From contig NZ_CP063808.1 in assembly GCF_018128905.1 (NCBI RefSeq), positions 6,758,001 to 6,822,000 on the forward strand: a DNA stretch of 64,000 nt, in the 5' to 3' direction. Source of the DNA: Streptomyces sp. A2-16. Its GTDB lineage: Bacteria; Actinomycetota; Actinomycetes; Streptomycetales; Streptomycetaceae. Each line of letters starts with the position of its first letter. Position 1 is the first letter of the stretch. The position numbers were made by a program, and so were the translations under genes. Below the pieces are notes generated by a model, which made no database searches, was not told the DNA's origin, and saw nothing but the letters and a program-made list of their open reading frames with translations. Positions 32,540-39,865 of this stretch are shown here, piece by piece.

Positions 32540-33427
32540 GCACCGACCGGGATAGCGGTCACCGGCCCGCCCAGGACCTTCGGCACCGTCCAGGCCGCTC
32601 TCGGGGTCGCCGCGTTCTCCCTCACCTTCCCGGCCACCGCGTGGGGGCTCGAAGGCTTCGGGCCCTGGTCCCTCGTCGCGGTCCGCAGCGTCCTGGCGGC
32701 GCTGATCGCCGGCGGCTGTCTGCTGGCACTGCGCGTGGCGCCGCCGAGCCGCAGTGCCTGGCCGGGGCTCGCGGTCGTGGCCGCCGGGGTCGTCGTCGGG
32801 TTCCCGCTGCTGACCACGCTCGCCCTGCGGACGTCGACCACCGCGCACGCCGCCGTCGTGGTCGGTCTGCTCCCCCTGACGACCGCGCTGCTGTCCGCCC
32901 TGCGGGTCGGCGCCCGCCCCTCGCGCACCTTCTGGACGGCCTCGCTCGCGGGTGCCGCCGCGGTGGTCGCCTTCACCGTGCAGCAGAGCGGTGGCGCCCT
33001 GACCACCGCCGACCTGTATCTCTTCACCGCGCTGCTGGTGTGCGCGGCCGGCTACACCGAGGGCGGCCGGCTGGCCCGGGTCATGCCCGGCTGGCAGGTC
33101 ATCGCGTGGGCGCTGGTGCTGTGCCTGCCGGTCAGCGTGCCGGCGGCGGCGCTCGCGCTCTCGTACGAGCCGGTGCACCTCACCGCGCACGGCGTCGCCG
33201 GGCTGCTGTGGGTGGCGGCGGGCTCGCAGTTCCTCGGGCTGGTCGTCTGGTACCGGGGCATGGCGGCGATCGGGATCCCCAAGGCCAGCCAGTTGCAGTT
33301 GGCCCAGCCCCTGCTCACACTGGTGTGGTCGGTGCTGCTGCTCGGCGAGCACCTGACGGTGGCCGCCCCGCTGACGGCCGCGGCGGTGCTCGTGTGCATC
33401 GCCGTCACCCAGCGGGCCCGGGGCTGA
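32516..33427 (+). CDS. EamA/DMT-family transporter
   Basis: A 303-residue membrane protein with about ten hydrophobic helices in two repeats of five (EamA domains, about 20-150 and 165-300). Markers: TAWGLEGFGPWSLVAVRS, LALRTSTTAHAAVVVGLLPL and the C-terminal GMAAIGIPKASQLQLAQPLLTLVWSVLLLGE. The family exports amino acids, nucleosides or drugs. Pairing with a MocR regulator is common and suggests an amino-acid-like or vitamin B6-linked substrate. The start codon overlaps that of the regulator, so a downstream start cannot be excluded, but the N-terminal tail has no membrane segment to lose. Confidence 0.9.
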   Translation: MRVQSSATAPTGIAVTGPPRTFGTVQAALGVAAFSLTFPATAWGLEGFGPWSLVAVRSVLAALIAGGCLLALRVAPPSRSAWPGLAVVAAGVVVGFPLLTTLALRTSTTAHAAVVVGLLPLTTALLSALRVGARPSRTFWTASLAGAAAVVAFTVQQSGGALTTADLYLFTALLVCAAGYTEGGRLARVMPGWQVIAWALVLCLPVSVPAAALALSYEPVHLTAHGVAGLLWVAAGSQFLGLVVWYRGMAAIGIPKASQLQLAQPLLTLVWSVLLLGEHLTVAAPLTAAAVLVCIAVTQRARG

Positions 33428-33517
33428 CGGCGCACGCGCCGGTCCAACCACGCCCCCGCGCCGTAAAATCGGGGCCACGGACCGCTGCTCCCGCACTTCG
33501 TGAGGAGGCCCCAGACG

Positions 33518-33718
33518 ATGCGTGCAACCGTGGGCGACCAGCTTGTCCAGCACGGCAGGGTGGTCGGACAGCAGGACAAGGTCGGCGAGATCGTCGAGGT
33601 GATGGGTCAGGAGGGCAACCCCCCGTACCGCGTCCGCTTCCAGGACGGGCACGAGGGCGTGTGCTCACCGGGGCCCGACACCGAGATCAGGCACCGCTTC
33701 CAGCAGACCGGCCGGTGA
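33518..33718 (+). CDS. DUF1918 small protein
   Basis: ATG at 33518, nine bases after GAGGAGG. A 66-residue SH3-like barrel protein: MRATVGDQLVQHGRVVGQQD, then KVGEIVEVMGQEGNPPYRVRF and DGHEGVCSPGPDTEI. DUF1918 is widespread in actinobacteria, of unknown function. Its last 32 bases overlap the convergent glycosylhydrolase gene (33687-33718). Confidence 0.85.
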   Translation: MRATVGDQLVQHGRVVGQQDKVGEIVEVMGQEGNPPYRVRFQDGHEGVCSPGPDTEIRHRFQQTGR

Positions 33719-34946
33719 ACCGGCGCGGGGGAACCGCCGGCTCCTGGTAGTGGTCGGCGACCACCCGCGCCATCGCCCCGACCGGGTCGGAGGCGACCTC
33801 CCGCGCGGCGAAGAAGACATGCCCGCGCGCCTGCTTGTACCGCCGTGCGAGCGTGAGGTGCCGCGACAGCTCCGCGGGGTCCTGCCAGGGGGCGGGCTGT
33901 GCCGGGTCCCCCGCCTTGTAGAGGGCCTCGCCCAGGTAGAGCTTCGTCCTGCTCCCGCGCGCCTGCTCCGCCCACCAGGGCACCAGCTTCGCGTAGTCGG
34001 CGGCCGCGAAGCCGATGTTCCAGTAGAGCTGCGGCACGAGGTAGTCGATCCAGCCCTCGCGCACCCACTTGCGGGTGTCCGCGAAGTTGTCGTCGTACGA
34101 CTGCACTCCGGCGCGGGTGTCCGAGCCGAGCGGGTCGGAGGCCACGTTGCGCCACACCCCGAAGGGGCTGATCCCGAACTGTGCGGTCGGACGGATCCGC
34201 TTGACCGCTGCCGCCGTCTCCAGGACCAGCTTGTCGATGTTGTGCCGCCGCCAGTCGCCGCGGTTCACGAAGTCGCCGCCGTACGCGTCGTAGGCCGCGT
34301 CGTCGTCGAAGGTCTGGCCGGCCACCGGGTACGGGTAGAAGTAGTCGTCGAAGTGGACCGCGTCCACGGGGTACTTGCGCACCGCGTCGAGGATCGCCTT
34401 CTCGACGAAGGCGCGGACCTCGGGCAGGCCGGGGTTGTAGTAGAGCTTCCCGCCGTACGGCACCACCCAGTCCGGGTGCACGCGGGCGGGGTGCGAGGCG
34501 ACCAGCTTGGCCGGGTCGCCGTGGTTCGCGACGCGGTACGGGTTGAACCAGGCGTGGAGTTGCAGGCCCCGCTTGTGCGCCTCGGCGACAGCGGTGCCCA
34601 GCGGGTCCCAGCCGGGGTTCTTGCCCTGCGTCCCGGTGAGGTACTGCGACCAGGGCTCGTACGGAGAGGGCCACAGGGCGTCGGCGGTGGGCCGTACCTG
34701 GAAGATCACCGCGTTCAGCCGGTCCGCGGCCGCCCGGTCGAGGTGGGCGATCAGCTCGGCGCGCTGCTGTGCGGCGGTCAGCCCGGGCTTCGACGGCCAG
34801 TCCCGGTTGGACACCGTGGCCAGCCACACACCCCGCATCTCGGTCGCCGTCCGCCGCGGGTGGCGTGGTGCGGCGGCCGCTCCCGAGGCCGTCGTCAGGG
34901 TGGAAAGCGCGGCCAGCGCGAAGGCCCGGCGCGACAGACGTCCCAT
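33687..34946 (-). CDS. secreted family-10-like glycosylhydrolase (GHL10/DUF187 type)
   Basis: ATG at 34946 behind GGGGAG; 419 residues. A Tat-like signal (GRLSRRAFALAALSTLTTAS, then GAAAA) precedes the domain. EMRGVWLATVSNRDWPSKPG, AVIFQVRPTADALWPS, LQLHAWFNPYRVANHGDP, YYNPGLPEVRAFVEKAI, VHFDDYFYPYPVAG and YLVPQLYWNIGF are the GHL10 (YngK-like) barrel strands, with acidic residues in the DD and Y/E positions. Homologues act on peptidoglycan-related or uronic sugars; exact activity unknown. Next to nothing related; the C-terminus overlaps DUF1918. Confidence 0.85.
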   Translation of the reverse strand: MGRLSRRAFALAALSTLTTASGAAAAPRHPRRTATEMRGVWLATVSNRDWPSKPGLTAAQQRAELIAHLDRAAADRLNAVIFQVRPTADALWPSPYEPWSQYLTGTQGKNPGWDPLGTAVAEAHKRGLQLHAWFNPYRVANHGDPAKLVASHPARVHPDWVVPYGGKLYYNPGLPEVRAFVEKAILDAVRKYPVDAVHFDDYFYPYPVAGQTFDDDAAYDAYGGDFVNRGDWRRHNIDKLVLETAAAVKRIRPTAQFGISPFGVWRNVASDPLGSDTRAGVQSYDDNFADTRKWVREGWIDYLVPQLYWNIGFAAADYAKLVPWWAEQARGSRTKLYLGEALYKAGDPAQPAPWQDPAELSRHLTLARRYKQARGHVFFAAREVASDPVGAMARVVADHYQEPAVPPRRFTGRSAGSGA

Positions 34947-35127
34947 GTGCACACTCCCCCAACACCATGGATCCGCTCGGTCACGGATCGTCTCCGCGCC
35001 CCAGAATGCCCGACGGATGCCGGACCCCGACGATCGATCATCGATACTTGGGAGTAACGTGCACGAACGGAGCAGGTACCGGCCACGGCGGACCTGCCAC
35101 GAGGTGAAGACCAGCGAAAGGGACGAA

Positions 35128-36003
35128 GTGACGGACTTCCCGGCGGGAGACATCGCACGCGTCGGAGTGGTGGGCTGCGGCCAGATGGGGGCGGGCATCG
35201 CCGAGGTGTGCGCCCGTGCCGGTCTGGACGTGAAGGTCGCCGAGACCACCGGCGAGGCCCTGGAGATCGGCCGCACCCGGCTGTTCAACTCCCTGACCAA
35301 GGCCGCCGAACGCGGCAAGATCAGCGCGGACGAGCTGGCGGCCACGCAGGCCCGGCTCTCCTTCACCACCGACCTCGGCGAGTTCGCGGACCGTGACCTC
35401 GTCATCGAGGCCGTCGTGGAGAACGAGCAGGTGAAGACGGAGATCTTCCAGGTGCTCGACCAGGTGGTGACCCGCCCGGACGCGATCCTGGCCTCCAACA
35501 CCTCCTCCATCCCGCTGGTGCGGCTCGCGGTCGCCACCTCGCGGCCCGACCAGGTCGTCGGCATCCACTTCTTCAACCCGGCCCCGGTGCAGAAGCTCGT
35601 CGAGCTGATCCCGGCGCTGACCACCTCCGAGGGCACCCTGGCCCGCGCCCAGTCCTTCGCCGAGAAGCTCCTCGGCAAGCACGCGATCCGCGCCCAGGAC
35701 CGCTCCGGCTTCGTGGTCAACGCACTGCTGATCCCGTATCTCCTGTCCGCGATCCGGATGTTCGAGTCGGGCATCGCCAGCCGCGAGGACATCGACAACG
35801 GCATGGAGCTCGGCTGCGCCCACCCGATGGGCCCGCTGAAGCTGTCCGACCTGATCGGCCTGGACACCGTCGCCTCGGTCGCGTTCAGCATGTACGAGGA
35901 GTACAAGGAGCCCCTGTACGCCGCTCCCCCGCTGCTCCAGCGCATGGTCGACGCGGGCCGGCTGGGCCGCAAGTCCGGCTCGGGCTTCTACACCTACGGC
36001 TGA
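35128..36003 (+). CDS. 3-hydroxybutyryl-CoA / 3-hydroxyacyl-CoA dehydrogenase
   Basis: GTG at 35128 follows AAAGGGA; a GTG at 35104 has no site. The 291-residue cytoplasmic enzyme has the NAD-binding start RVGVVGCGQMGAGIAEVCARAG. Catalytic residues lie in NTSSIPL, VVGIHFFNPAPVQKLVELIP (His of HFFNP) and the helix ending GCAHPMGPLKLSDLIGLD. It oxidises or reduces 3-hydroxyacyl-CoA with NAD(P). In streptomycetes such enzymes supply butyryl units or degrade fatty acids. It stands alone between a glycosylhydrolase and a tiny membrane protein, with its own promoter and two hairpins after it. Confidence 0.94.
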   Translation: MTDFPAGDIARVGVVGCGQMGAGIAEVCARAGLDVKVAETTGEALEIGRTRLFNSLTKAAERGKISADELAATQARLSFTTDLGEFADRDLVIEAVVENEQVKTEIFQVLDQVVTRPDAILASNTSSIPLVRLAVATSRPDQVVGIHFFNPAPVQKLVELIPALTTSEGTLARAQSFAEKLLGKHAIRAQDRSGFVVNALLIPYLLSAIRMFESGIASREDIDNGMELGCAHPMGPLKLSDLIGLDTVASVAFSMYEEYKEPLYAAPPLLQRMVDAGRLGRKSGSGFYTYG

Positions 36004-36007
36004 CCGC

Positions 36008-36026
36008 ACCCTGTCCGTTCCAGGGT
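36008..36026 (+). terminator. small hairpin after the hydroxyacyl-CoA dehydrogenase
   Basis: ACCCTG (36008-36013) pairs with CAGGGT (36021-36026), five bases after the stop. A short stem, the first of two hairpins. Confidence 0.5.
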
Positions 36027-36047
36027 GTTGATTACACAGTGCTACGA

Positions 36048-36085
36048 CCACGGGCTCGGCACTCTCCGGAGCGCCGGGCCCGTGG
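36048..36085 (+). terminator. strong hairpin terminator after the hydroxyacyl-CoA dehydrogenase
   Basis: CCACGGGCTCGGC (36048-36060) pairs with GCCGGGCCCGTGG (36073-36085) with one G-T pair, 12-base loop. Confidence 0.7.
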
Positions 36086-36212
36086 CATTCACACACCGTG
36101 TGCGCGCCGGGCCCGCATATGCCTGTCGCACACTCTCCCCACGCACCCACCAGGCGAGTTGACTCTTCATGCGCATGCAAGGGATGTGACGACTACGGAA
36201 AGGAGCGGACTC

Positions 36213-36470
36213 GTGACCGCCGACCCGGAGCATCCCGTGATCCATGGGGAACTCGCAGAGTTACGGCGCCGCCTCGATGTCGCGTACGCACGTGTCGAGG
36301 GAGGTCTGGCTCTGCTCAGTCATCGTACGGAGGAGACGGACAAGGAGATCGACGATCTGAGCGCACGGATCATCGCCCTGGAGCACGCCCGCTGGCCGCT
36401 TCCCGCGGTCGCGGCGATCACCGCCGTGGGCGCGCTCGTCGTGGCGATCTGGCAGGCCCTCGGTCACTGA
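36213..36470 (+). CDS. small membrane protein with N-terminal coiled coil
   Basis: GTG at 36213, seven bases after AAAGGAG; an earlier GTG at 36186 has none. The 85-residue protein has a charged helical half (about 8-55; HGELAELRRRLDVAYARVEG, DKEIDDLSARIIALE) with heptad spacing, then one membrane helix (LPAVAAITAVGALVVAIWQA). Likely a tail-anchored protein with its coiled coil in the cytoplasm. No named family or function. Confidence 0.7.
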   Translation: MTADPEHPVIHGELAELRRRLDVAYARVEGGLALLSHRTEETDKEIDDLSARIIALEHARWPLPAVAAITAVGALVVAIWQALGH

Positions 36471-36495
36471 GGCTTCGGGACAGACGGGTGGGGAA

Positions 36496-37041
36496 TCAGG
36501 GCAAGGTGTCCTGACCGAGCCTCAGGTGATGCAACAGCAGTAACGCGGCCGCCATGTTGGCGGCCGGGACCTCCCCACGGGCGACCATGTCGGGAACGAG
36601 CTTCAGGGGGACCCATTCCCGGCGGTCCGACTCGAAGTCGTCCACGGGGTGCCCGACGTACTCGCCCTCCTCGGCCCAGTAGATGTGGTGCCGGGCGTCG
36701 GTGAGCCCGTTGGAGGGCTCCACACTCATCAGGTGCTGGAGCGGCCCCGGCCGCCAGCCGGTCTCCTCCTCGAGCTCCCTGGCGGCCGCGACGGCGATGT
36801 CCTCGCCGTCCTCGACGACACCCGCGGCCAGTTCCCAGCCCCAGCTGTCGGTGATGAAGCGGTGGCGCCACAGCAGGAGCACTTCGTTGGCCTCGTTCAC
36901 CACGGTGGCGACGGCGACCGGCCTCAGCCGTATCAGGAAGTGGTCGAGATGCCGCCCGTCCGGTAGTTCGACATCGGCGAGATTCACGCTGAACCAGCGG
37001 TTTTCATACACGGTTTGTTCGTTCTGTTTCGTCCACTGCAC
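36496..37041 (-). CDS. Nudix hydrolase
   Basis: A 181-residue protein with a complete Nudix box GVVEDGEDIAVAAARELEEE then TGW (GX5EX7REUXEEXGU), which binds the metal and cleaves nucleoside-diphosphate-X compounds. Flanking strands ATVVNEANEVLLLWRHRF and GWELAAG fit ADP-ribose pyrophosphatase-like members. The C-terminal helix is AANMAAALLLLHHLRLG. It is not in an obvious operon; it follows the TPR regulator gene on the same strand with a 75-bp gap. Substrate unassigned. Confidence 0.92.
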   Translation of the reverse strand: MQWTKQNEQTVYENRWFSVNLADVELPDGRHLDHFLIRLRPVAVATVVNEANEVLLLWRHRFITDSWGWELAAGVVEDGEDIAVAAARELEEETGWRPGPLQHLMSVEPSNGLTDARHHIYWAEEGEYVGHPVDDFESDRREWVPLKLVPDMVARGEVPAANMAAALLLLHHLRLGQDTLP

Positions 37042-37116
37042 GGTTCTGCCACCTTCCGTCGAGTAAGTGGCAATATCGCAGCAGGGACTGTGAGGTGTCG
37101 GCGTCCGTGTGCCGGA

Positions 37117-38457
37117 CTACAGAGGCACGCGCAGTGCGCCGTCGATCAGTTCGGCTGCAGCGGCCGTGCCCGCGCAGCCACTGCGGACCAGATGTTCACG
37201 CACCGCTCTGAGTCTGTCGCGCAGGCGCTGGGACTCCATTCCCCGCGCCTGCTCCGCCATCTGCACGGCGGTGGCCACCGCCTTGTCGGCGTTGCCCTGG
37301 CGCAGTTCGATCGTGCTGAGCATGGCGAGCCGGTGCACCCGGCCCCGGTCGTGGGCCGGGTTGTCGACGGCGGCCGCGGCGTGCGCGGCGGCGGCCGCGA
37401 GTTCGCCGAGGCTGAGGAGCGCCTCCGCCACCTGGACGTTGACGAGTCCCGGCTGGACATAGCCGGTCTCGTCGGGCTCGTATCCGCGCCGGATGCGTTC
37501 GGCGGCCTGCTCCGCCCGCCGGATGCAGGACAGCGCGGTCGTGCCGTCGCCGAGGTGGGCGTACGCCTTGGCCTGCATCGCGTAGAGGTCGCAGGCGAGC
37601 GCCGGGGTGATGTGCTTGCCCGCGGCCCTGAGCGCGGCCTCGGCGAAGGCGACGGCCTGGCGGTACTCCCGCATGAACAGGGACTGGTTGACGAGAAGTG
37701 CGATCACATACGCGCCGAGTCCCCTGTCCCCACTGGCCTTGGCGAGCCGGAGCGCCTGGTGGAAGTAGCGCTGGGCGAGACCGTGCGCGTCGGAGTCGTA
37801 GGCGCAGATGCCGGCGACGGCGACCAGTCCGCCGGTGGCCCGGTGCAGTTGACGGCCCGTCCCGTCGGTGTAGCTGCCGCGCAGCAGCGGGGCGGCCTCG
37901 GCGTTGAGGAAGCCGACGATCCGGCTCCGGGTCGCCACCCCGCCGGCCTTGCGGTACATCTGCTCGTAGTGGGTGCGGGCCGCGCGCAGCATCTCGATGT
38001 CGGCGTGGGTGACCCGGTGCCGGCCGCCGCGGGAGACGTCGACGTCCTCGGGCGGGTTCTCCCACTCCCACACGGGCATGACGGCGGGCGTGCCGGTGAC
38101 CGCGGGGGCGCCCAGGATGTGCGGGCGCTGCTGTTCGTCGGAGCGCCACAGGGCGGTGGCCCGCTCGACGAAGCCGGACAGGGAGGTGCCGTGCGGGGCG
38201 GAGGGCTCGCCGGGGACCCCGAGGCCGATGTCGTCGAGGGTCACGGGGCGTTGGAGCCGGCCGGCGAGCACCTCGCAGATCAGGTCGGGCACCTGGCCGC
38301 GCGGGCGCTGGCCCTTCAACCACCGCGCCACGGCGGTGTGTTCGTACCTGAGCGCCAGGCCGCGTGCCCTCCCCGCCTGGTTCACATGTGCGGCAAGCCC
38401 CGCGTGCGAGATCCCGGCTTCGTCGAGGATCGCGTCGAGCAGAGTGTTGGGCTGCAT
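37117..38457 (-). CDS. TPR-rich transcriptional regulator (NsdA-like)
   Basis: A 446-residue protein. The first 80 residues resemble a helix-turn-helix (LLDAILDEAGISHAGLAAHV, ALRYEHTAVARWLKGQRPRG). The rest (about 150-440) is a series of helical hairpins matching TPR repeats, for example AYVIALLVNQSLFMREYRQA, CDLYAMQAKAYAHLGDGTTA and AEALLSLGELAAAAAHAAAA. This layout is that of the NsdA/NsdB-type regulators of streptomycete sporulation and antibiotic production. The target genes cannot be told. It starts with ATG, with 205 bp before it up to the next gene end. Confidence 0.82.
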   Translation of the reverse strand: MQPNTLLDAILDEAGISHAGLAAHVNQAGRARGLALRYEHTAVARWLKGQRPRGQVPDLICEVLAGRLQRPVTLDDIGLGVPGEPSAPHGTSLSGFVERATALWRSDEQQRPHILGAPAVTGTPAVMPVWEWENPPEDVDVSRGGRHRVTHADIEMLRAARTHYEQMYRKAGGVATRSRIVGFLNAEAAPLLRGSYTDGTGRQLHRATGGLVAVAGICAYDSDAHGLAQRYFHQALRLAKASGDRGLGAYVIALLVNQSLFMREYRQAVAFAEAALRAAGKHITPALACDLYAMQAKAYAHLGDGTTALSCIRRAEQAAERIRRGYEPDETGYVQPGLVNVQVAEALLSLGELAAAAAHAAAAVDNPAHDRGRVHRLAMLSTIELRQGNADKAVATAVQMAEQARGMESQRLRDRLRAVREHLVRSGCAGTAAAAELIDGALRVPL

Positions 38458-38662
38458 ATATGCCCCCCGGGTGGCTCGGTGCCGTCAGATTAGTGGGTTC
38501 GTCTTCACACGGGGTGTGATCGGAGTGCTCGAATCCGCAGGGTGTGCGCACTGTTGCGGAGAGTTTCCAGCCGGTTGACTGAATTGCCTCGCAAGAGGCC
38601 GGCTGGGCCGCCGGCTCCCCCTCGTACAGTGCGGTGGCCTGGCCGTGGGCCGAGGGGGGCGA

Positions 38663-39721
38663 CTAAACACCGTTGCCCTGGAGGTGCGTTGTCGACCGCG
38701 GCGCCGTCGTGGCCGTTCGCGCAGTTCCACGCGCCCCTTGGGTGGGCTGCAGTTGACGGTCGTTTTTCAGCACCAGTAAGGCCACGTCATCCTTCGGGGT
38801 GCCACCCGAGTGGTGAAGAAGTGCCGTGAAAACCCTGCCCAGAACCGCTTGAGGCGTCTCTCCTGCATCCCTGAGCACCTCGCGCAGGGAAAAGAAACGG
38901 CCACCGGCGTCCCTCGCGTCCTCGGCACCGTCCGTGTGCAGGACCAGGCTCTCCCCCGGCAGCAGCTGCCCGCACCGCAGCCCCGACAAGTCGGCGGGCA
39001 GCGGGAACGGGCCGAGCGGCGGCATCGGGTCCACGCGGGAGAGCGGCTCGACGAGCGACCCGCTGAGCAAGTACGGCCACGGGTGACCGCAGTTGAGCGC
39101 GTGCAGCTCGCCGTCCCGGCCGATCTCCAGCAGGAGCAGCGTGACGAACTCCTCGGCGACCGTGCAGTCCCGCTCGGCGCGCTCGCGCAGGTGGCGGGCG
39201 AGGGCGCGGTCCAGTCTGCGCAGCACGCCCGCGAGTTCGGGCTCGTCGTGGACGGCCTCGCGGAAACTGCCGAGGACCGCGGCGGCCGTCCCGATGGCGG
39301 CGAGGCCGTGGCCGCGCACGTCCCCCATGACGACTCGGACGCCGTGCTCGGTGGCGACGGCCTCGTACAGGTCGCCGCCGATGGTCGCGCCCCGGTCGGC
39401 GGACAGCTGGGCCGCGGCCACGGTGAGCCCGTCGACGCTCGGGGGCAACGGCCGCAGCAGCACGCTCTGGGCGGCGCCCGCGACCTGCTTGGCCTGCCTG
39501 AGCTCACGCAGCAGAGCGCGCCGGACGTGGACGATCAGCCCGGTGCCCACCGCGAAGAACACGGCACTGGTGACGACCCGCGCACCCAGGCCGTTCTGCT
39601 GTGCGAGCGGGCAGGTCAGCTTGTAGGTGATCGCGACGGCACCCCACACGGTGGGCAGGCCCATCGAGAGCACACGGCGCAACGACCCCACCCGGGGAAC
39701 AGCAGCCTTGATGCACATCAT
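38663..39721 (-). CDS. membrane-anchored PP2C-type protein phosphatase (RsbU/SpoIIE family)
   Basis: The ATG at 39721 (MMCIKAAVPR) is preferred; the frame is open to 39820. The 352-residue protein has two helices (about 20-65; SMGLPTVWGAVAITYKLTC and VTSAVFFAVGTGLIVHV). The SpoIIE catalytic domain follows: ADRGATIGGDLYEAVAT (metal Asp), VVMGDVRGHGLAAIGTA, LLLLEIGRDGELHALNCGHP and PKDDVALLVLKN (C-terminal metal Asp). It dephosphorylates anti-anti-sigma proteins in partner-switching systems; no anti-sigma gene is adjacent. The last about 30 residues (LQPTQGARGTARTATT...) are encoded across a dispersed repeat and are not family-like. Confidence 0.88.
   Translation of the reverse strand: MMCIKAAVPRVGSLRRVLSMGLPTVWGAVAITYKLTCPLAQQNGLGARVVTSAVFFAVGTGLIVHVRRALLRELRQAKQVAGAAQSVLLRPLPPSVDGLTVAAAQLSADRGATIGGDLYEAVATEHGVRVVMGDVRGHGLAAIGTAAAVLGSFREAVHDEPELAGVLRRLDRALARHLRERAERDCTVAEEFVTLLLLEIGRDGELHALNCGHPWPYLLSGSLVEPLSRVDPMPPLGPFPLPADLSGLRCGQLLPGESLVLHTDGAEDARDAGGRFFSLREVLRDAGETPQAVLGRVFTALLHHSGGTPKDDVALLVLKNDRQLQPTQGARGTARTATTAPRSTTHLQGNGV
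38711..38744 (-). repeat. dispersed repeat, copy 5, inside the PP2C 3' end
   Basis: The same element as copies 1-4, but here it lies in frame within the last 30 codons of the PP2C gene. It has read through into a tail of low-complexity residues that ends at a downstream TAG. Confidence 0.65.
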
Positions 39722-39755
39722 GCCGACGGCCCCCCAGCTAGGCCCTGCACACGCG

Positions 39756-39785
39756 ATCGGACCGGCCTCGAAAGGCCGGTCCGAT
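39756..39785 (-). terminator. 12-bp perfect hairpin, second terminator of the pheST operon
   Basis: ATCGGACCGGCC (39756-39767) pairs with GGCCGGTCCGAT (39774-39785) across a six-base loop. It lies after pheT and before the PP2C start (39721). Confidence 0.75.
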
Positions 39786-39830
39786 TCTGTCGACCGTATG
39801 AGCCGAAAGGGCCAGATCACCAGGGAAAGT

Positions 39831-39864
39831 CACCCTATCGAGTGAGGTGACCCGATAGGGGTGA
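39831..39864 (-). terminator. hairpin just after pheT
   Basis: CACCCTATCG (39831-39840) pairs with CGATAGGGGTG (39853-39863) with one bulged G. It begins two bases after the pheT stop. With the hairpin at 39756 it makes a tandem stop for the operon. Confidence 0.7.
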
Positions 39865-39865
39865 C

